A DNA stretch of 64,000 bases from Candidatus Binatus soli (GCA_002479255.1 DLMJ01000013.1:62001-126000), one strand, 5' to 3'. Positions 37,252-46,310 are shown, numbered from the stretch's first letter. Numbers and translations: made by a program. The notes: a model not told the origin generated them from the sequence alone.

Positions 37252-38053
37252 CCTGTCGTGCGGCAGCGTTGCGTGGAACCAACACGGCGGCCGCCGCAAG
37301 CATCAGCAGAACCGCCTGCGCGCCGAGCGATTGAATCGTCGGGAACAGACCGAGCATGGGAATCGTTGGCGCGTAATTCACGAATGTAGCCGGTACGATC
37401 GACGCTTCCTGCAAGCTCGCGACGCCCTGGCCGACAAAGACGATCGCCAGCGCGTAGAGCATAATCGAAGTCGCGTGGAAGAAGATCTTCATCGGGATTC
37501 GATCGGCAGCGCGCCTGATGACCACGAAGGACGCGGCCAGTGCGACCGCGGCAACGGCGATGCCGGCCGTCACCGCGTGACGCTCGACAGCTTCGGTCGC
37601 GCCGTTGGTGAGCGCCTGAAAGAACACGATCGTCTCCGCGCCCTCGCGCATCACGGCGAGAAACGCGGTGAGCCCGAGCGCGATACCGGGAATCGTGCTG
37701 CGCTCGGCGCTTTCGAGTTTGTGCGAGATGAACTTCATCCAGCGATCGGACTGGCCCTTCGAGGTCATCCATGAGCTGACGTAGAAAAGGGTCGCGGCGG
37801 CGAAGAGTTGGAAGACGCCTTCGAGCGTGTCGCTGGCGTCGTCGGTGATTATATGGTTGACCGCCCACGCCAGAACGATGCTGGCGATGATCGCGACTGC
37901 TGCGCCCGTATAGACGTCGCGCGAGCGGCCGATTCGTCCCGCGCCGCGCGTGGCGGCCGCGAGCGCGACGACGACCAGCATCGCTTCCATGCCTTCGCGG
38001 AAGAGCAGGCCAAGCGAATAGAAGAAGTAAGCGACGGCGGTTTGATTAATCAT
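37208..38053 (-). CDS. FTR1-family iron permease
   Basis: A 281-residue inner-membrane protein of about seven helices. It has both iron-binding REGxE signatures, FREGMEAMLV and VMREGAETIVF, in helices 1 and 4, as in EfeU/Ftr1 permeases that take up ferrous or ferric iron. A palindromic Fur-type operator lies 12 bases before the ATG (38066-38080), so the gene is probably iron-repressed. The EfeO and EfeB partner genes are not adjacent; the small genes to the left are not recognised iron genes. Confidence 0.9.
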   Translation of the reverse strand: MINQTAVAYFFYSLGLLFREGMEAMLVVVALAAATRGAGRIGRSRDVYTGAAVAIIASIVLAWAVNHIITDDASDTLEGVFQLFAAATLFYVSSWMTSKGQSDRWMKFISHKLESAERSTIPGIALGLTAFLAVMREGAETIVFFQALTNGATEAVERHAVTAGIAVAAVALAASFVVIRRAADRIPMKIFFHATSIMLYALAIVFVGQGVASLQEASIVPATFVNYAPTIPMLGLFPTIQSLGAQAVLLMLAAAAVLVPRNAAARQVRVAEQAAMQGEQT

Positions 38054-38065
38054 ATGTGTTAATTC

Positions 38066-38080
38066 TGAGAATGATTCTCA
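38066..38080 (-). promoter_or_regulatory. Fur-type operator upstream of the FTR1 gene
   Basis: TGAGAATGATTCTCA is a perfect 7-1-7 inverted repeat, close to the Fur consensus core TGATAATGATTATCA. It lies directly in front of the iron permease gene, where Fur-Fe(II) would block transcription. Confidence 0.75.
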
Positions 38081-38322
38081 ATTCCGATTGTAGCCCTGAC
38101 GGTGTGCGATGTCAATGGTGACAACTTATCCGTCCGCAGCCGGGTCGCCCGGTCATACTTGCGACCATCTGCAGCCGGTAGTAACGTCAGAATTGAAGCG
38201 GGCCCGCCGATTTTTCGTGCGCACGGCCGCTTCAAGTTTTTTCAGGGCTCTTTCGGGGATGCGGGCCCTGCGATGCATTCGGGCGTCGATGCGATGCCCA
38301 CTTTGAGGCGGTCAATCTCCTG

Positions 38323-38685
38323 ATGCGATGCGTCTATTGCAGCAAGCGCGCCGGTTTGATCCGCCGCGTCTGCACGCTGTGTGCGAAAGTAGTCGCGATC
38401 GTGGACCGCGCCGGCGGCGAAGTCGGACTGGCGGGGCTGGTCGATATTTTCGTGGAAGAGGGTCTCACGCGGGAGCAGGTCGATGCGGTGCTCGACACGC
38501 AAGTCGGCGTCGAGCCTACAATCCGCGACCGGCTCACCGCGAGCATGACGAACCACTTGATGCGCAACCTCGGGATGCCGGGGCGCCAGTCGCCCGAAGA
38601 TGTAAGGAAGGTGCGCACCGCGATGCGAAACGGCGGCGGCGCCGGCACGTGGGCCGGTGGCGAGGAGCCCCCGGAGCATCATTGA
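38323..38685 (+). CDS. Zinc-ribbon protein of unknown function
   Basis: A 120-residue protein starting with a four-cysteine ribbon, CVYCSKRAGLIRRVCTLC, likely to bind zinc. The middle is helical and the C terminus is Gly/Glu/His-rich. No other feature is recognisable. It is 39 bases upstream of the 3-hydroxyacyl-CoA dehydrogenase gene, with which it may share a transcript. Confidence 0.6.
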   Translation: MRCVYCSKRAGLIRRVCTLCAKVVAIVDRAGGEVGLAGLVDIFVEEGLTREQVDAVLDTQVGVEPTIRDRLTASMTNHLMRNLGMPGRQSPEDVRKVRTAMRNGGGAGTWAGGEEPPEHH

Positions 38686-38724
38686 GACCTCTGGTTCACG
38701 GCTGAATAGTTTTTGGAGAGACGA

Positions 38725-39606
38725 ATGAATTTGCGGCAGATCGGCGTCGTCGGGGCAGGGCAGATGGGTGCGGGAATCGCGCAGGTCGCGGCGCAGGCGG
38801 AAATCGCGGTCGTGATGCACGATATAACGCCGGAGCTGTGCAAGCGCGGCATCGATTCGATCGCGCGCAACCTGGAGCGGATGATCGAGCGCGGGCGCTT
38901 CAAGCCCGAGGAGCGCGATCGCGTGATGCGCCGCGTCGAGACGACCACCAAGCTCGAGGATCTGGCCGGGGTTGGCTTCGTGATCGAGGCGGTGATCGAA
39001 AACGAAGACGCGAAGATCGCGCTGCTGCAGAAGCTCGACAAGATCTGTCCGCCCGAGACGATTTTCGCGTCGAACACGTCGTCGATTTCGATCACCAGGA
39101 TGGGGGCGCGCACTTCGCGCGCCGACCGCGTGATCGGGATGCACTTTATGAACCCGGTCCCGGCGATGAAGCTGGTCGAAATCATTCGCGGACTGGCCAC
39201 CTCGGAACCGACTTTTCAGCAGACGCGGGCGCTCGCCGAGCAACTCGGCAAGACCACGATGACCGCGCAGGATTTTCCGGGATTCATCGTCAATCGCGTG
39301 CTGCTGCCGATGATCAACGAAGCGATTTACACGATGTACGAAGGCGTCGGCGGCGTAACCGATATCGACATCGCGATGAAGCTCGGCACCAATCAACCGA
39401 TGGGCCCGCTCGAGCTGGCGGATCTGATCGGGCTGGACACCTGCCTTGCGATCATGGAGGTGATGCATCGGGTGCTCGGCGACGACAAGTACCGTGCATG
39501 CCCGCTGCTGAAGAAGTACGTCGATGCCGGATACCTGGGCCGCAAATCAGGCCGCGGTTTTTATGTATATGATGAGAAGGGTACTTTGATTCCGCCACCG
39601 CGCTGA
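38725..39606 (+). CDS. 3-hydroxybutyryl-CoA dehydrogenase
   Basis: A 293-residue NAD(P)-dependent enzyme of the 3-hydroxyacyl-CoA dehydrogenase family, interconverting 3-hydroxyacyl-CoA and acetoacyl-CoA. The Rossmann fingerprint is IGVVGAGQMGAGIAQVAA, the catalytic His lies in MGARTSRADRVIGMHFMNP, and the C-terminal dimerisation domain contains GFIVNRVLLPMINEAI and GLDTCLAIM. Start is the ATG at 38725 with GGAGAG upstream; a longer frame from a TTG at 38713 is less likely. It is followed by a RAM-domain gene and greA. Confidence 0.95.
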   Translation: MNLRQIGVVGAGQMGAGIAQVAAQAEIAVVMHDITPELCKRGIDSIARNLERMIERGRFKPEERDRVMRRVETTTKLEDLAGVGFVIEAVIENEDAKIALLQKLDKICPPETIFASNTSSISITRMGARTSRADRVIGMHFMNPVPAMKLVEIIRGLATSEPTFQQTRALAEQLGKTTMTAQDFPGFIVNRVLLPMINEAIYTMYEGVGGVTDIDIAMKLGTNQPMGPLELADLIGLDTCLAIMEVMHRVLGDDKYRACPLLKKYVDAGYLGRKSGRGFYVYDEKGTLIPPPR

Positions 39607-39635
39607 GCGCGCGTGAGCGCCGGGAGGAAACGAGC

Positions 39636-39869
39636 ATGTCCGTAAAGGCATTCATCCTGATCGACACGTCGCCGGGAAAGGCGCGCGAGGTCGCGGCCAA
39701 GATTCGAGGCGTCAGCGGCGTTTCCGTGGCGCATGCGGTCACCGGGCCGCACGACATCATCGCGATCGCGGAGGCCGCGGACGTGACCTCGCTCGGCGAG
39801 CTGGTGGTGCAGAAGATTCAGAGCGTGACCGGAGTCAATCGGAGCCTGACTTCAATCGTCGCGGATTGA
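39636..39869 (+). CDS. Stand-alone Lrp/AsnC ligand-binding (RAM) domain protein
   Basis: A 77-residue protein consisting only of the RAM ligand-binding fold of Lrp/AsnC regulators, without the DNA-binding helix-turn-helix. Typical segments are KAFILIDTSPGKAREVAAKI and VAHAVTGPHDIIAIAE. Such small proteins can sense amino acids and modulate partner regulators. It follows the dehydrogenase by 29 bases and precedes greA by 86. Confidence 0.85.
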   Translation: MSVKAFILIDTSPGKAREVAAKIRGVSGVSVAHAVTGPHDIIAIAEAADVTSLGELVVQKIQSVTGVNRSLTSIVAD

Positions 39870-39955
39870 AGCAGGCAAAAGAGATCGCGACGGCGCTCAC
39901 CGGCGCGGCGATCGTATAGACCAGGAAAAAGATCGCATTCAGGAAGAATGTATCG

Positions 39956-40453
39956 ATGGCTGAATTACCGGTAATCAAGCGGCTCAGAAAAGACCTCGAG
40001 ACGCTCAAGCGCGAACTCAACGTGGACCTGCCCAAGGAACTCGAGCGCGCGCGCGCTCACGGCGACTTGTCTGAAAACGCGGAATGGGCGATGGCGAAGC
40101 AGCGTCAGGAGTTCCTGCGCGCGCGGGTGGGCAACCTGGAGGCGCGAATCGTGGAGCTCACGATGATCGACCTCGAGACAATTCCGCACGACACTGTTGG
40201 CCTGGGCAGCCGCGTTCGGCTCGAGGATCTCGATGAGGGCGGTATCGCGGAGTTCGAGATCGTGGTGCCGGAGGAAGTTGACGGCGCGCAGAACCGCATC
40301 TCGCTGTCGTCGCCGCTGGGCCGCGCGCTAATCGGCAAGGCGGCGCAGGACGATATCGAAGTCGTCACGCCCAAGGGCAAGCGCGCCTACATGGTGAAGC
40401 AGCTTACGACCATCCATGCGCTGCTCGCCGCGGAGAACGGCCAGACAAAGTAA
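39956..40453 (+). CDS. greA: Transcription elongation factor GreA
   Basis: A 165-residue factor that inserts a coiled coil into backtracked RNA polymerase and stimulates transcript cleavage. The N-terminal coiled coil contains the acidic tip HGDLSENAEW, and the C-terminal FKBP-like domain contains SPLGRALIGKAAQDDIEV. Length is normal. The C-terminal domain of the giant protein at 59064 contains a related GreA-like module. Confidence 0.96.
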   Translation: MAELPVIKRLRKDLETLKRELNVDLPKELERARAHGDLSENAEWAMAKQRQEFLRARVGNLEARIVELTMIDLETIPHDTVGLGSRVRLEDLDEGGIAEFEIVVPEEVDGAQNRISLSSPLGRALIGKAAQDDIEVVTPKGKRAYMVKQLTTIHALLAAENGQTK

Positions 40454-40495
40454 CCGGGCGGGTAGTTCTCGAAAAAGCGCGGGTTCGCTGACTAC

Positions 40496-40759
40496 TCAGG
40501 CGTTCCCGCGTTCGACCGGAAGATCCGATCGAGACTCTTCAGATTGAGTCGCCGATTTTGGGCGACTGCTTGAGGGCGTTACGCTGGGCAGAAAAAACGA
40601 AACGGCATTGCTTGCCCATTTGCTAAGCGCCGACGTTTTTCCTTCCATCTTTTCGAAGGAATCGACGACTTCCTGATCGGGAACGTCCCGTCCGGCCCCG
40701 ACACCTTGAATCAGCATTGAAAGTCGGATCGCCTCAGCCTGTTTCTTATCCGCCATCAT
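40496..40759 (-). CDS. Small hypothetical protein downstream of the GAF-like gene
   Basis: An 87-residue protein with an N-terminal helical half (KQAEAIRLSMLIQGVGAGRD) and a Ser/Pro-rich C-terminal tail. It is the last gene of a presumed operon acyl-CoA ligase, GAF-like protein, this gene, 31 bases apart. No family is recognised. Confidence 0.5.
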   Translation of the reverse strand: MMADKKQAEAIRLSMLIQGVGAGRDVPDQEVVDSFEKMEGKTSALSKWASNAVSFFLPSVTPSSSRPKSATQSEESRSDLPVERGNA

Positions 40760-40790
40760 ATATTTCCTTTATTAGTTTAACCCTTAATGG

Positions 40791-41699
40791 CTAAAGTTCA
40801 AGTATCATCCTGAGCAAAGCAAGGTGGGGGCTCACTTCGAACTCTAGTCTCTGAATCGCGGTTTGCTGGCGTGGAAAGTGATACTTCTCGGTACTGTCGA
40901 TGCTCAGCGCGGCGGCGACGTTTCCGCTCGAATCGAGAACTGGTAATCGTAGAATGTCCTTGTAGGGAACATTGCGCCCGCTGTCCGGAGCAATAGCTGC
41001 GATGTTTCCTGCCACCGCCGCGGTTGGATCTCCGCGCCACAATGCGGCGCAGAACGATCGCTGATCCATCGTGTATTCAATTGGGCACCGGCGGGTATTT
41101 CCGAATCGCGCAATCACGCGCAGCTTAGTCGGATCACTGGGCGAACGGATTATTAGATTCGCTTCGAGTTTCTCCATTTCGGCGTAACCGCCGACCTCTT
41201 CAGCCACCGTCAGCAGCGCTGCCTCCAGAACAGCTTGCAACAGTCGGTCGTCCGCGGCGAGCGTCCCAGTGGTCCGCAGATTGTTGCGCAGATCATCATG
41301 GATCCGATTGATCGCTCTGTTTTCGACCTTGCTGCGTTTGAGCTGATGAGGTTGGCGGGCGGACTCCGAGCGGGCGTTCTCGATGGTCTTGAAAAGGAAC
41401 TGGTACCCGTAAGCTATGGTGATGATGATTGCGACGTTGATGTGCCACGACAAACCTAGCACGATGCCACGGCTAGGAAGTTTGCTCGCTTCGAGCAGTT
41501 TATCGCTTTCCAGAAACATCGGGACGAACACAATGATGATCGCGGTCGTTATATTGAGTAGGCCCCATATAGCTCCACTAATGGTGAGAATATTTCGCCG
41601 CCGCAGCGCACGCATCAGTCGCGCAAAGAATGCGCCAAACCAGAGTCTGAACTTCAGCACATTTGCCCCTGAGATCTCGAATTGCGGATTATCAATCAC
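40791..41699 (-). CDS. Membrane-anchored GAF-like sensor protein
   Basis: A 302-residue protein with two N-terminal transmembrane helices (TISGAIWGLLNITTAIIIVF and GLSWHINVAIIITIAYGYQF), a helical linker and a C-terminal domain that resembles GAF: LIIRSPSDPTKLRVIARFGN and LRLPVLDSSGNVAAALSIDS, the latter being the typical strand preceding the ligand pocket. It starts at GTG 41699, overlapping the acyl-CoA ligase stop by eight bases, so it is translationally coupled to it. It may sense a small ligand such as an acyl intermediate; no output domain is seen. G+C is visibly lower than the ligase gene. Confidence 0.65.
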   Translation of the reverse strand: MIDNPQFEISGANVLKFRLWFGAFFARLMRALRRRNILTISGAIWGLLNITTAIIIVFVPMFLESDKLLEASKLPSRGIVLGLSWHINVAIIITIAYGYQFLFKTIENARSESARQPHQLKRSKVENRAINRIHDDLRNNLRTTGTLAADDRLLQAVLEAALLTVAEEVGGYAEMEKLEANLIIRSPSDPTKLRVIARFGNTRRCPIEYTMDQRSFCAALWRGDPTAAVAGNIAAIAPDSGRNVPYKDILRLPVLDSSGNVAAALSIDSTEKYHFPRQQTAIQRLEFEVSPHLALLRMILEL

Positions 41700-43476
41700 C
41701 GAACATCGCGTCGATCTGTTCCTTGAAGTGCGCCTGAACGACTTTGCGGCGCACCTTGAGCGACGGCGTGAGCTCGCCGCTTTCCTGTGTGAACGGCTGC
41801 GGGATGATCGTGAACCCGACGATCGCTTCCACGTCCGACATTTGCTTGTTGATTCCGCGAATTCGCCCTTGCAGGAGCGTCTTCAACGCCGGTGACTTCG
41901 CCAGCGCGTCTGCGTTCTTCGGATCGAGATTGTTGTCGGCGAGAAACTCCGCCAGATTTTCGTAGTCCGGCACTATCAGCGCGGCGAGATGCTTGCGGCG
42001 GTCGCCGACCACGCAGGCTTGTGAGATGAATTTGTCGGCGACGAGCTTGCTCTCGACGTAGGCGGGTGAGACGTTCTTGCCGCCCGACAGCACGATGATC
42101 TCTTTTTTGCGGTCGGTGATCGAGATGTAACCCTCGGCGTCGATCTTCGCGATGTCGCCGGTATGGAGCCATCCTTGTTCGTCGATCGCTTCCTTGGTTT
42201 CGGCCTCGAGCTTGTAGTAACCCTTCATGATGCTCGGCCCGCGCACAAGCAACTCGCCGTCGGCGGCGGTTGCGGTCTGGACCTGCGCCAAAGGCCGTCC
42301 CACCGTGCCGATTCGGGTCTTGCCGTGCAGATTGCACGCAACGACGGGCGCCGCCTCGGTCAGGCCGTATCCTTCGACGATTGGAATTTCGGCGGCGGAC
42401 AGGAACCGGTTGATCTCGGTCGGCAGCGGTGCGCCGCCGGAAATCAGGTAGCGCATTCGACTTCCGAAGATCGCGCGCACTCGCGCGAAGACCAGCCGCC
42501 TGAACAGCGCCGTCGAGAGTGCAAGCAGCGGCGGTACCGGTTTACCGCGATGCCGATACTCAGCCGCTTGCTCGCCCGACGCGAGCGCCATTTTGAACAG
42601 TCGCTGGCGCATCGGAGCCGAGGCCTCCACCGTGCGCATCACGCGGCCGTGTATCACTTCGAGCAGGCGCGGCACCGTCAGCACCACGGTCGGCTCGACC
42701 TCGGTCAGGTTCGCTGCGATCTGCCCGAGACTCTCGGCAAACGCGATCGTCCCTCCCGCCAGCGCCACGGTGTAGTAACCCGCCGTCCGTTCGAACGAGT
42801 GCGCGATCGGCAGATGCGACAGCGTCATGTCGGTGTGGTTGAGCGTGAGTGCGGCGAGCGAGTCCTCGCAGTTGGCAAGGATGTTGCCGTGCGAGAGCAT
42901 CACGCCTTTCGGCGTGCCCGTGGTGCCCGACGTATAGATGATCGTCGCGAGGTCGTCGCTGCTGCCCTCGACGATGGCCGCCGGCGCATCGCCGCTCACC
43001 GATGCCGACGTCACGATGGCGGGCGTTCCGTTGGCGGCGGGCGCGGATTCCGCGCCGCGATGCATGGCGATAATTGTCGTGAGGCCGGGAATCAAACTGC
43101 CGAGGCCGAGAATTTTTTTGATCATCTCGGGCCCCTTGGCCACGATGATTTTCGCTCCCGAGTCGTTGATGACGTGCGCGGTCTCCTCGGCTCCGCTGGT
43201 CGTGTAGAGCGGTACGACGATCGCGCCGAGCCCCAGCACGGCCTGATCGGCGACGATCCATTCGGGGCAATTGTCGGAGAGGATCGCGACCCGATCGCCG
43301 GGGCGCACGCCCAGGCTCGGCAGACCGGCGCGAAGCTTTCCGGCAGCCTCGGAGATTTCGGTCCACGAGTGGTCCGTCCAGACTTTGCCGGGCTTGTCCT
43401 TTAAGAATGCGCGCGCGCCGTTCTTCTGCGCCTGCGCCTCGAAGGCTTGGGAAAGGGTCGCCACGCGATCAGGCAT
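41692..43476 (-). CDS. Long-chain fatty acyl-CoA ligase (AMP-forming)
   Basis: A 594-residue adenylate-forming enzyme activating fatty acids with ATP and CoA. Core motifs in order: P-loop YTSGTTGTPKGVMLSH, adenine-binding GYGLTEAAPV, WLHTGDIAKID, and ITDRKKEIIVLSGGKNVSPAY before the mobile C-terminal domain. Length and layout fit FadD15/FACS-type ligases. It is the first gene of a minus-strand operon with the GAF-like protein. A 341-base gap separates it from the divergent oxidase operon. Confidence 0.93.
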   Translation of the reverse strand: MPDRVATLSQAFEAQAQKNGARAFLKDKPGKVWTDHSWTEISEAAGKLRAGLPSLGVRPGDRVAILSDNCPEWIVADQAVLGLGAIVVPLYTTSGAEETAHVINDSGAKIIVAKGPEMIKKILGLGSLIPGLTTIIAMHRGAESAPAANGTPAIVTSASVSGDAPAAIVEGSSDDLATIIYTSGTTGTPKGVMLSHGNILANCEDSLAALTLNHTDMTLSHLPIAHSFERTAGYYTVALAGGTIAFAESLGQIAANLTEVEPTVVLTVPRLLEVIHGRVMRTVEASAPMRQRLFKMALASGEQAAEYRHRGKPVPPLLALSTALFRRLVFARVRAIFGSRMRYLISGGAPLPTEINRFLSAAEIPIVEGYGLTEAAPVVACNLHGKTRIGTVGRPLAQVQTATAADGELLVRGPSIMKGYYKLEAETKEAIDEQGWLHTGDIAKIDAEGYISITDRKKEIIVLSGGKNVSPAYVESKLVADKFISQACVVGDRRKHLAALIVPDYENLAEFLADNNLDPKNADALAKSPALKTLLQGRIRGINKQMSDVEAIVGFTIIPQPFTQESGELTPSLKVRRKVVQAHFKEQIDAMFGD

Positions 43477-43817
43477 AAGAAATAAAGACCTCCTCTTCGT
43501 CGCCTAGTCGTTGTAGCCCAAACCTTTGTTGCCGCCAATCTCGCGCCAATGCCTGATTACCGAAACCGCGGCCCTTGCGATCCTGCGACCGCGAAGCGCT
43601 TGAAATTATTACCGAAATGTGGGCGTCATGGCGGCTATTGAGCGGGCGTTGCGGTGGTGGACAAAGATTTTTCATTTCACTAATCGTTGCGCTGACGGGC
43701 ATAGTCGCACCCAATTCATGAATCGGAAAGCGTTGCAACGCTGCATCAGCCGCCTTGATCGGCGCCGCGAGCGCTCGTCCGGAGTTTACACATTGGTAGC
43801 GCAGAGGTGACGCTTCG
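43477..43817. other. Intergenic region between the acyl-CoA ligase and the oxidase operon
   Basis: A 341-base divergent promoter region. No convincing gene was found: an open frame at 43619-43810 has no ribosome-binding site and no family-like sequence. AGAGGTGA at 43803-43810 is the likely ribosome-binding site for the subunit II gene. No operator was recognised. Confidence 0.5.
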
Positions 43818-44540
43818 ATGCTCGAGTATTTGTATTTTCCGCACGACATCTCGACCTTCGGTCCCCAGGTCGATTGGCTCTTTGAGCTGATCTTCTGGAT
43901 CGTGATCGTCGTTTGGATCGCGGTGATGATCGCGATGCTGGTCTTCATGATTCGCTATCGCGCCCGGCCCGGCCGCAAGGCGCAGTATATTGAAGGCAAT
44001 TCCCGTCTCGAGATCGTCTGGACCATGGCGACCGCCGCGATCCTGGTCGCTCTGGCGTTTATGAGCCGCTCGACGTGGGCTGATATCAAGGAGCATGGGC
44101 CTCCGGGGGAGGTGTTCTTCTTGGTGAACGCGAAGCAGTTCAACTGGGAATTCACTTATCCGGGGCCCGGCGGCAAATTCGGCGCCAAGCACGACCTCAC
44201 GATCGAGAACGAGATGCACGTGCCGGTCAACAAAGTCGTGCGGATCGATCTGACCTCGAGAGACGTCATCCACAGTTTTTTTGTACCGAACTTGCGTCTC
44301 AAGCAGGACGTGGTGCCCGGCCACGTCATCCACGTCTGGTTCGAGGCGACCGAAACCGGGCAATACGAAATTGCGTGCGCGGAGCTGTGCGGCTTCGGGC
44401 ATTCGGGGATGAAGGCCAGCCTGACGGTCCAGTCGCAAGAGGATTTCGACAAATGGCTCAAAGACCAGTATGCACACCCGCCCGCGCCGCCCGCGCCGGC
44501 CGCGCCGGCCGCGCCGCCCCAAGGAGCTAGCCCAAGATGA
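43818..44540 (+). CDS. coxB: Cytochrome c oxidase-type subunit II
   Basis: A 240-residue membrane protein with two N-terminal helices and a periplasmic cupredoxin domain. The CuA site is complete: His in VIHSFF and the second loop CAELCGFGHSGM (two Cys, Glu, His and Met). The C terminus is a Pro/Ala-rich tail. It overlaps the subunit I gene by four bases (ATGA). A complete CuA site means it can take electrons from a cytochrome c, in contrast to the altered active site of its partner subunit I. Confidence 0.95.
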   Translation: MLEYLYFPHDISTFGPQVDWLFELIFWIVIVVWIAVMIAMLVFMIRYRARPGRKAQYIEGNSRLEIVWTMATAAILVALAFMSRSTWADIKEHGPPGEVFFLVNAKQFNWEFTYPGPGGKFGAKHDLTIENEMHVPVNKVVRIDLTSRDVIHSFFVPNLRLKQDVVPGHVIHVWFEATETGQYEIACAELCGFGHSGMKASLTVQSQEDFDKWLKDQYAHPPAPPAPAAPAAPPQGASPR

Positions 44541-46291
44541 GCAGCACGGCAGCGGTTGCGGCGCACGGCGCGCGCGCGGAGCATCATGCGCCCGGCTTTT
44601 GGCGCACGTATGTCTTCTCCGAAGATCACAAGATGATCGCGAAGCAGTTCCTGTTCATGGCGCTGTTCATGATGTCGATCGGCGGCCTCATGGCGATGCT
44701 GATGCGGTGGGAACTGGCGTTTCCCGAAACCCAGGTCCCGGGATTTCACTGGGTGCCCGAACCCTTCATGTACGACGGCGCGATTCCGCCCAACACCTAC
44801 AACGCGATGTTCACGATGCACGCCACGATCATGATCTTCTTCGTGGTGATACCAATCCTGGTCGGATGTTTCGGCAACTTCCTCATCCCGCTGATGATCG
44901 GCGCGCGCGAGATGGCGTTCCCAAAGCTGAACATGCTGTCGTTCTGGGTCGGCGCGGTCGCCGGCGTAATCATGCTTTCCTCGTTCTTCGTAACCGGCGG
45001 TCCTGCGGCCGCGGGATGGACCTCGTACGCGCCGCTGAGCGCAGTCGCAATCTACACCGGCGTCGATTGGGGCCAGAACTTATGGTGCATCAGCATCATC
45101 GTGCTCGGCGCGTCGTCGCTGATGGGCTCGATCAACTACATCGCCACGATCGTCAACATGCGCACCAGGGGGATGTACTTCTTCCGCCTGCCGCTGGCGA
45201 TCTGGTCGCTGTTCATCACCGCGATTCTGATGCTGCTCGCGCTTCCGATGCTGACCACGGCGCTCGCGCTCCTGCTGTTCGATCGCATGGGCGGCACGCA
45301 TTTCTTTCTGCCCTCGGGCGGCGGCGAGCCGCTGCTGTGGCAGCATCTGTTCTGGTTCTTCGGCCAGCCTGAGATTTACGTCATGATCCTGCCCGCGATG
45401 GGGATCGTCTCCGACATCATCGCGACGTTTTCGCGCAAGCCGATATTCGGATACCGCACGATGGCGTATGCGATGGTCGCGATCGCGTTCCTGTCGTGGA
45501 TCGAGTGGGGCCAGCACATGTTCGTGTCGGGGATGAATCCGGCGCTCGGCGCCGCTTTCATGATCACGACGATGATCGTCGCAGTGCCGGCGGCGATTGA
45601 GACTTTCGTCTGGCTCGGCACGCTCTACAAGGGCAACGTCCATTACACGGCCGCGATGATGAACGCGCTGGCGTTCGTCGCGATGTTCGTGATCGGCGGA
45701 ATGTCGGGAATCTGGATGGCGTCCGCGCCGGTGGACATGTACCTCCACGATTCTTACTTCGTCGTCGCGCATATTCACTACGTACTATTCGGCGGCAGCC
45801 TGTTCGGGATCTTCGCGGGAATTACCTATTGGTATCCCAAGATGTTCGGCCGCATGATGAACGAGACGCTGGGCAAGATTCACTTCTGGATCACCTTCGT
45901 GTCGTTCAATTGCACCTTCTTCCCGATGTACATCCTCGGGATGGCGGGCCACATGCGCCGGATTTACAATCCGCAGCAGTACGATTTTTTGACGCCGATC
46001 ATTCCAATAAACGAATTTATTTCGATAAGCTCTTTTGTGCTCGGCGCCGCGCAGTTCCTGTTCCTGGCGAACATCGTCTGGAGCTGTTTCAGGGGCGCCA
46101 AAGCCATCGACAATCCGTGGCATGCGAATACTCTGGAGTGGACGACGCCTTCGCCGCCGCCGCAGGGCAACTGGCGCGGGACGGTGCCGATCGTTTACCG
46201 TGGACCGTACGAGTATAGCTCGCCTGAGGTTGCGGAGGATTTTCTGCCGCAATCGCAGTCGATCGAACACTCGCCGGCCGCGCCGGATTAG
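44537..46291 (+). CDS. coxA: Heme-copper oxidase subunit I with altered CuB site
   Basis: A 584-residue subunit I with twelve predicted helices. Heme ligands are present: His95 in MHATIMIFF and the pair in VVAHIHYVL (His412 and His414). The CuB ligands are changed: the helix VI histidine of GHPEVY is Gln277 in GQPEIY (the cross-linking Tyr is kept), and the helix VII HH pair is Gln326-His327 in WGQHMF. The K-channel lysine (TGIK in bacterial oxidases) is Glu355 in AAIE, and the D-channel aspartate is Glu in IGAREMAFP. It probably binds copper differently or not at all; nitric oxide reduction is one possible alternative. Confidence 0.9.
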   Translation: MSSTAAVAAHGARAEHHAPGFWRTYVFSEDHKMIAKQFLFMALFMMSIGGLMAMLMRWELAFPETQVPGFHWVPEPFMYDGAIPPNTYNAMFTMHATIMIFFVVIPILVGCFGNFLIPLMIGAREMAFPKLNMLSFWVGAVAGVIMLSSFFVTGGPAAAGWTSYAPLSAVAIYTGVDWGQNLWCISIIVLGASSLMGSINYIATIVNMRTRGMYFFRLPLAIWSLFITAILMLLALPMLTTALALLLFDRMGGTHFFLPSGGGEPLLWQHLFWFFGQPEIYVMILPAMGIVSDIIATFSRKPIFGYRTMAYAMVAIAFLSWIEWGQHMFVSGMNPALGAAFMITTMIVAVPAAIETFVWLGTLYKGNVHYTAAMMNALAFVAMFVIGGMSGIWMASAPVDMYLHDSYFVVAHIHYVLFGGSLFGIFAGITYWYPKMFGRMMNETLGKIHFWITFVSFNCTFFPMYILGMAGHMRRIYNPQQYDFLTPIIPINEFISISSFVLGAAQFLFLANIVWSCFRGAKAIDNPWHANTLEWTTPSPPPQGNWRGTVPIVYRGPYEYSSPEVAEDFLPQSQSIEHSPAAPD

Positions 46292-46310
46292 GCGGTCGCG
46301 CTAACAGCCA

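Noticed and set aside
38102..38323. Short frames between the Fur box and the zinc-ribbon gene
   Set aside because: No ribosome-binding site or family features; several frames overlap each other.
42163..43404. Plus-strand open frame opposite the acyl-CoA ligase
   Set aside because: Arg/His-rich shadow; the ligase motifs on the minus strand are unambiguous.
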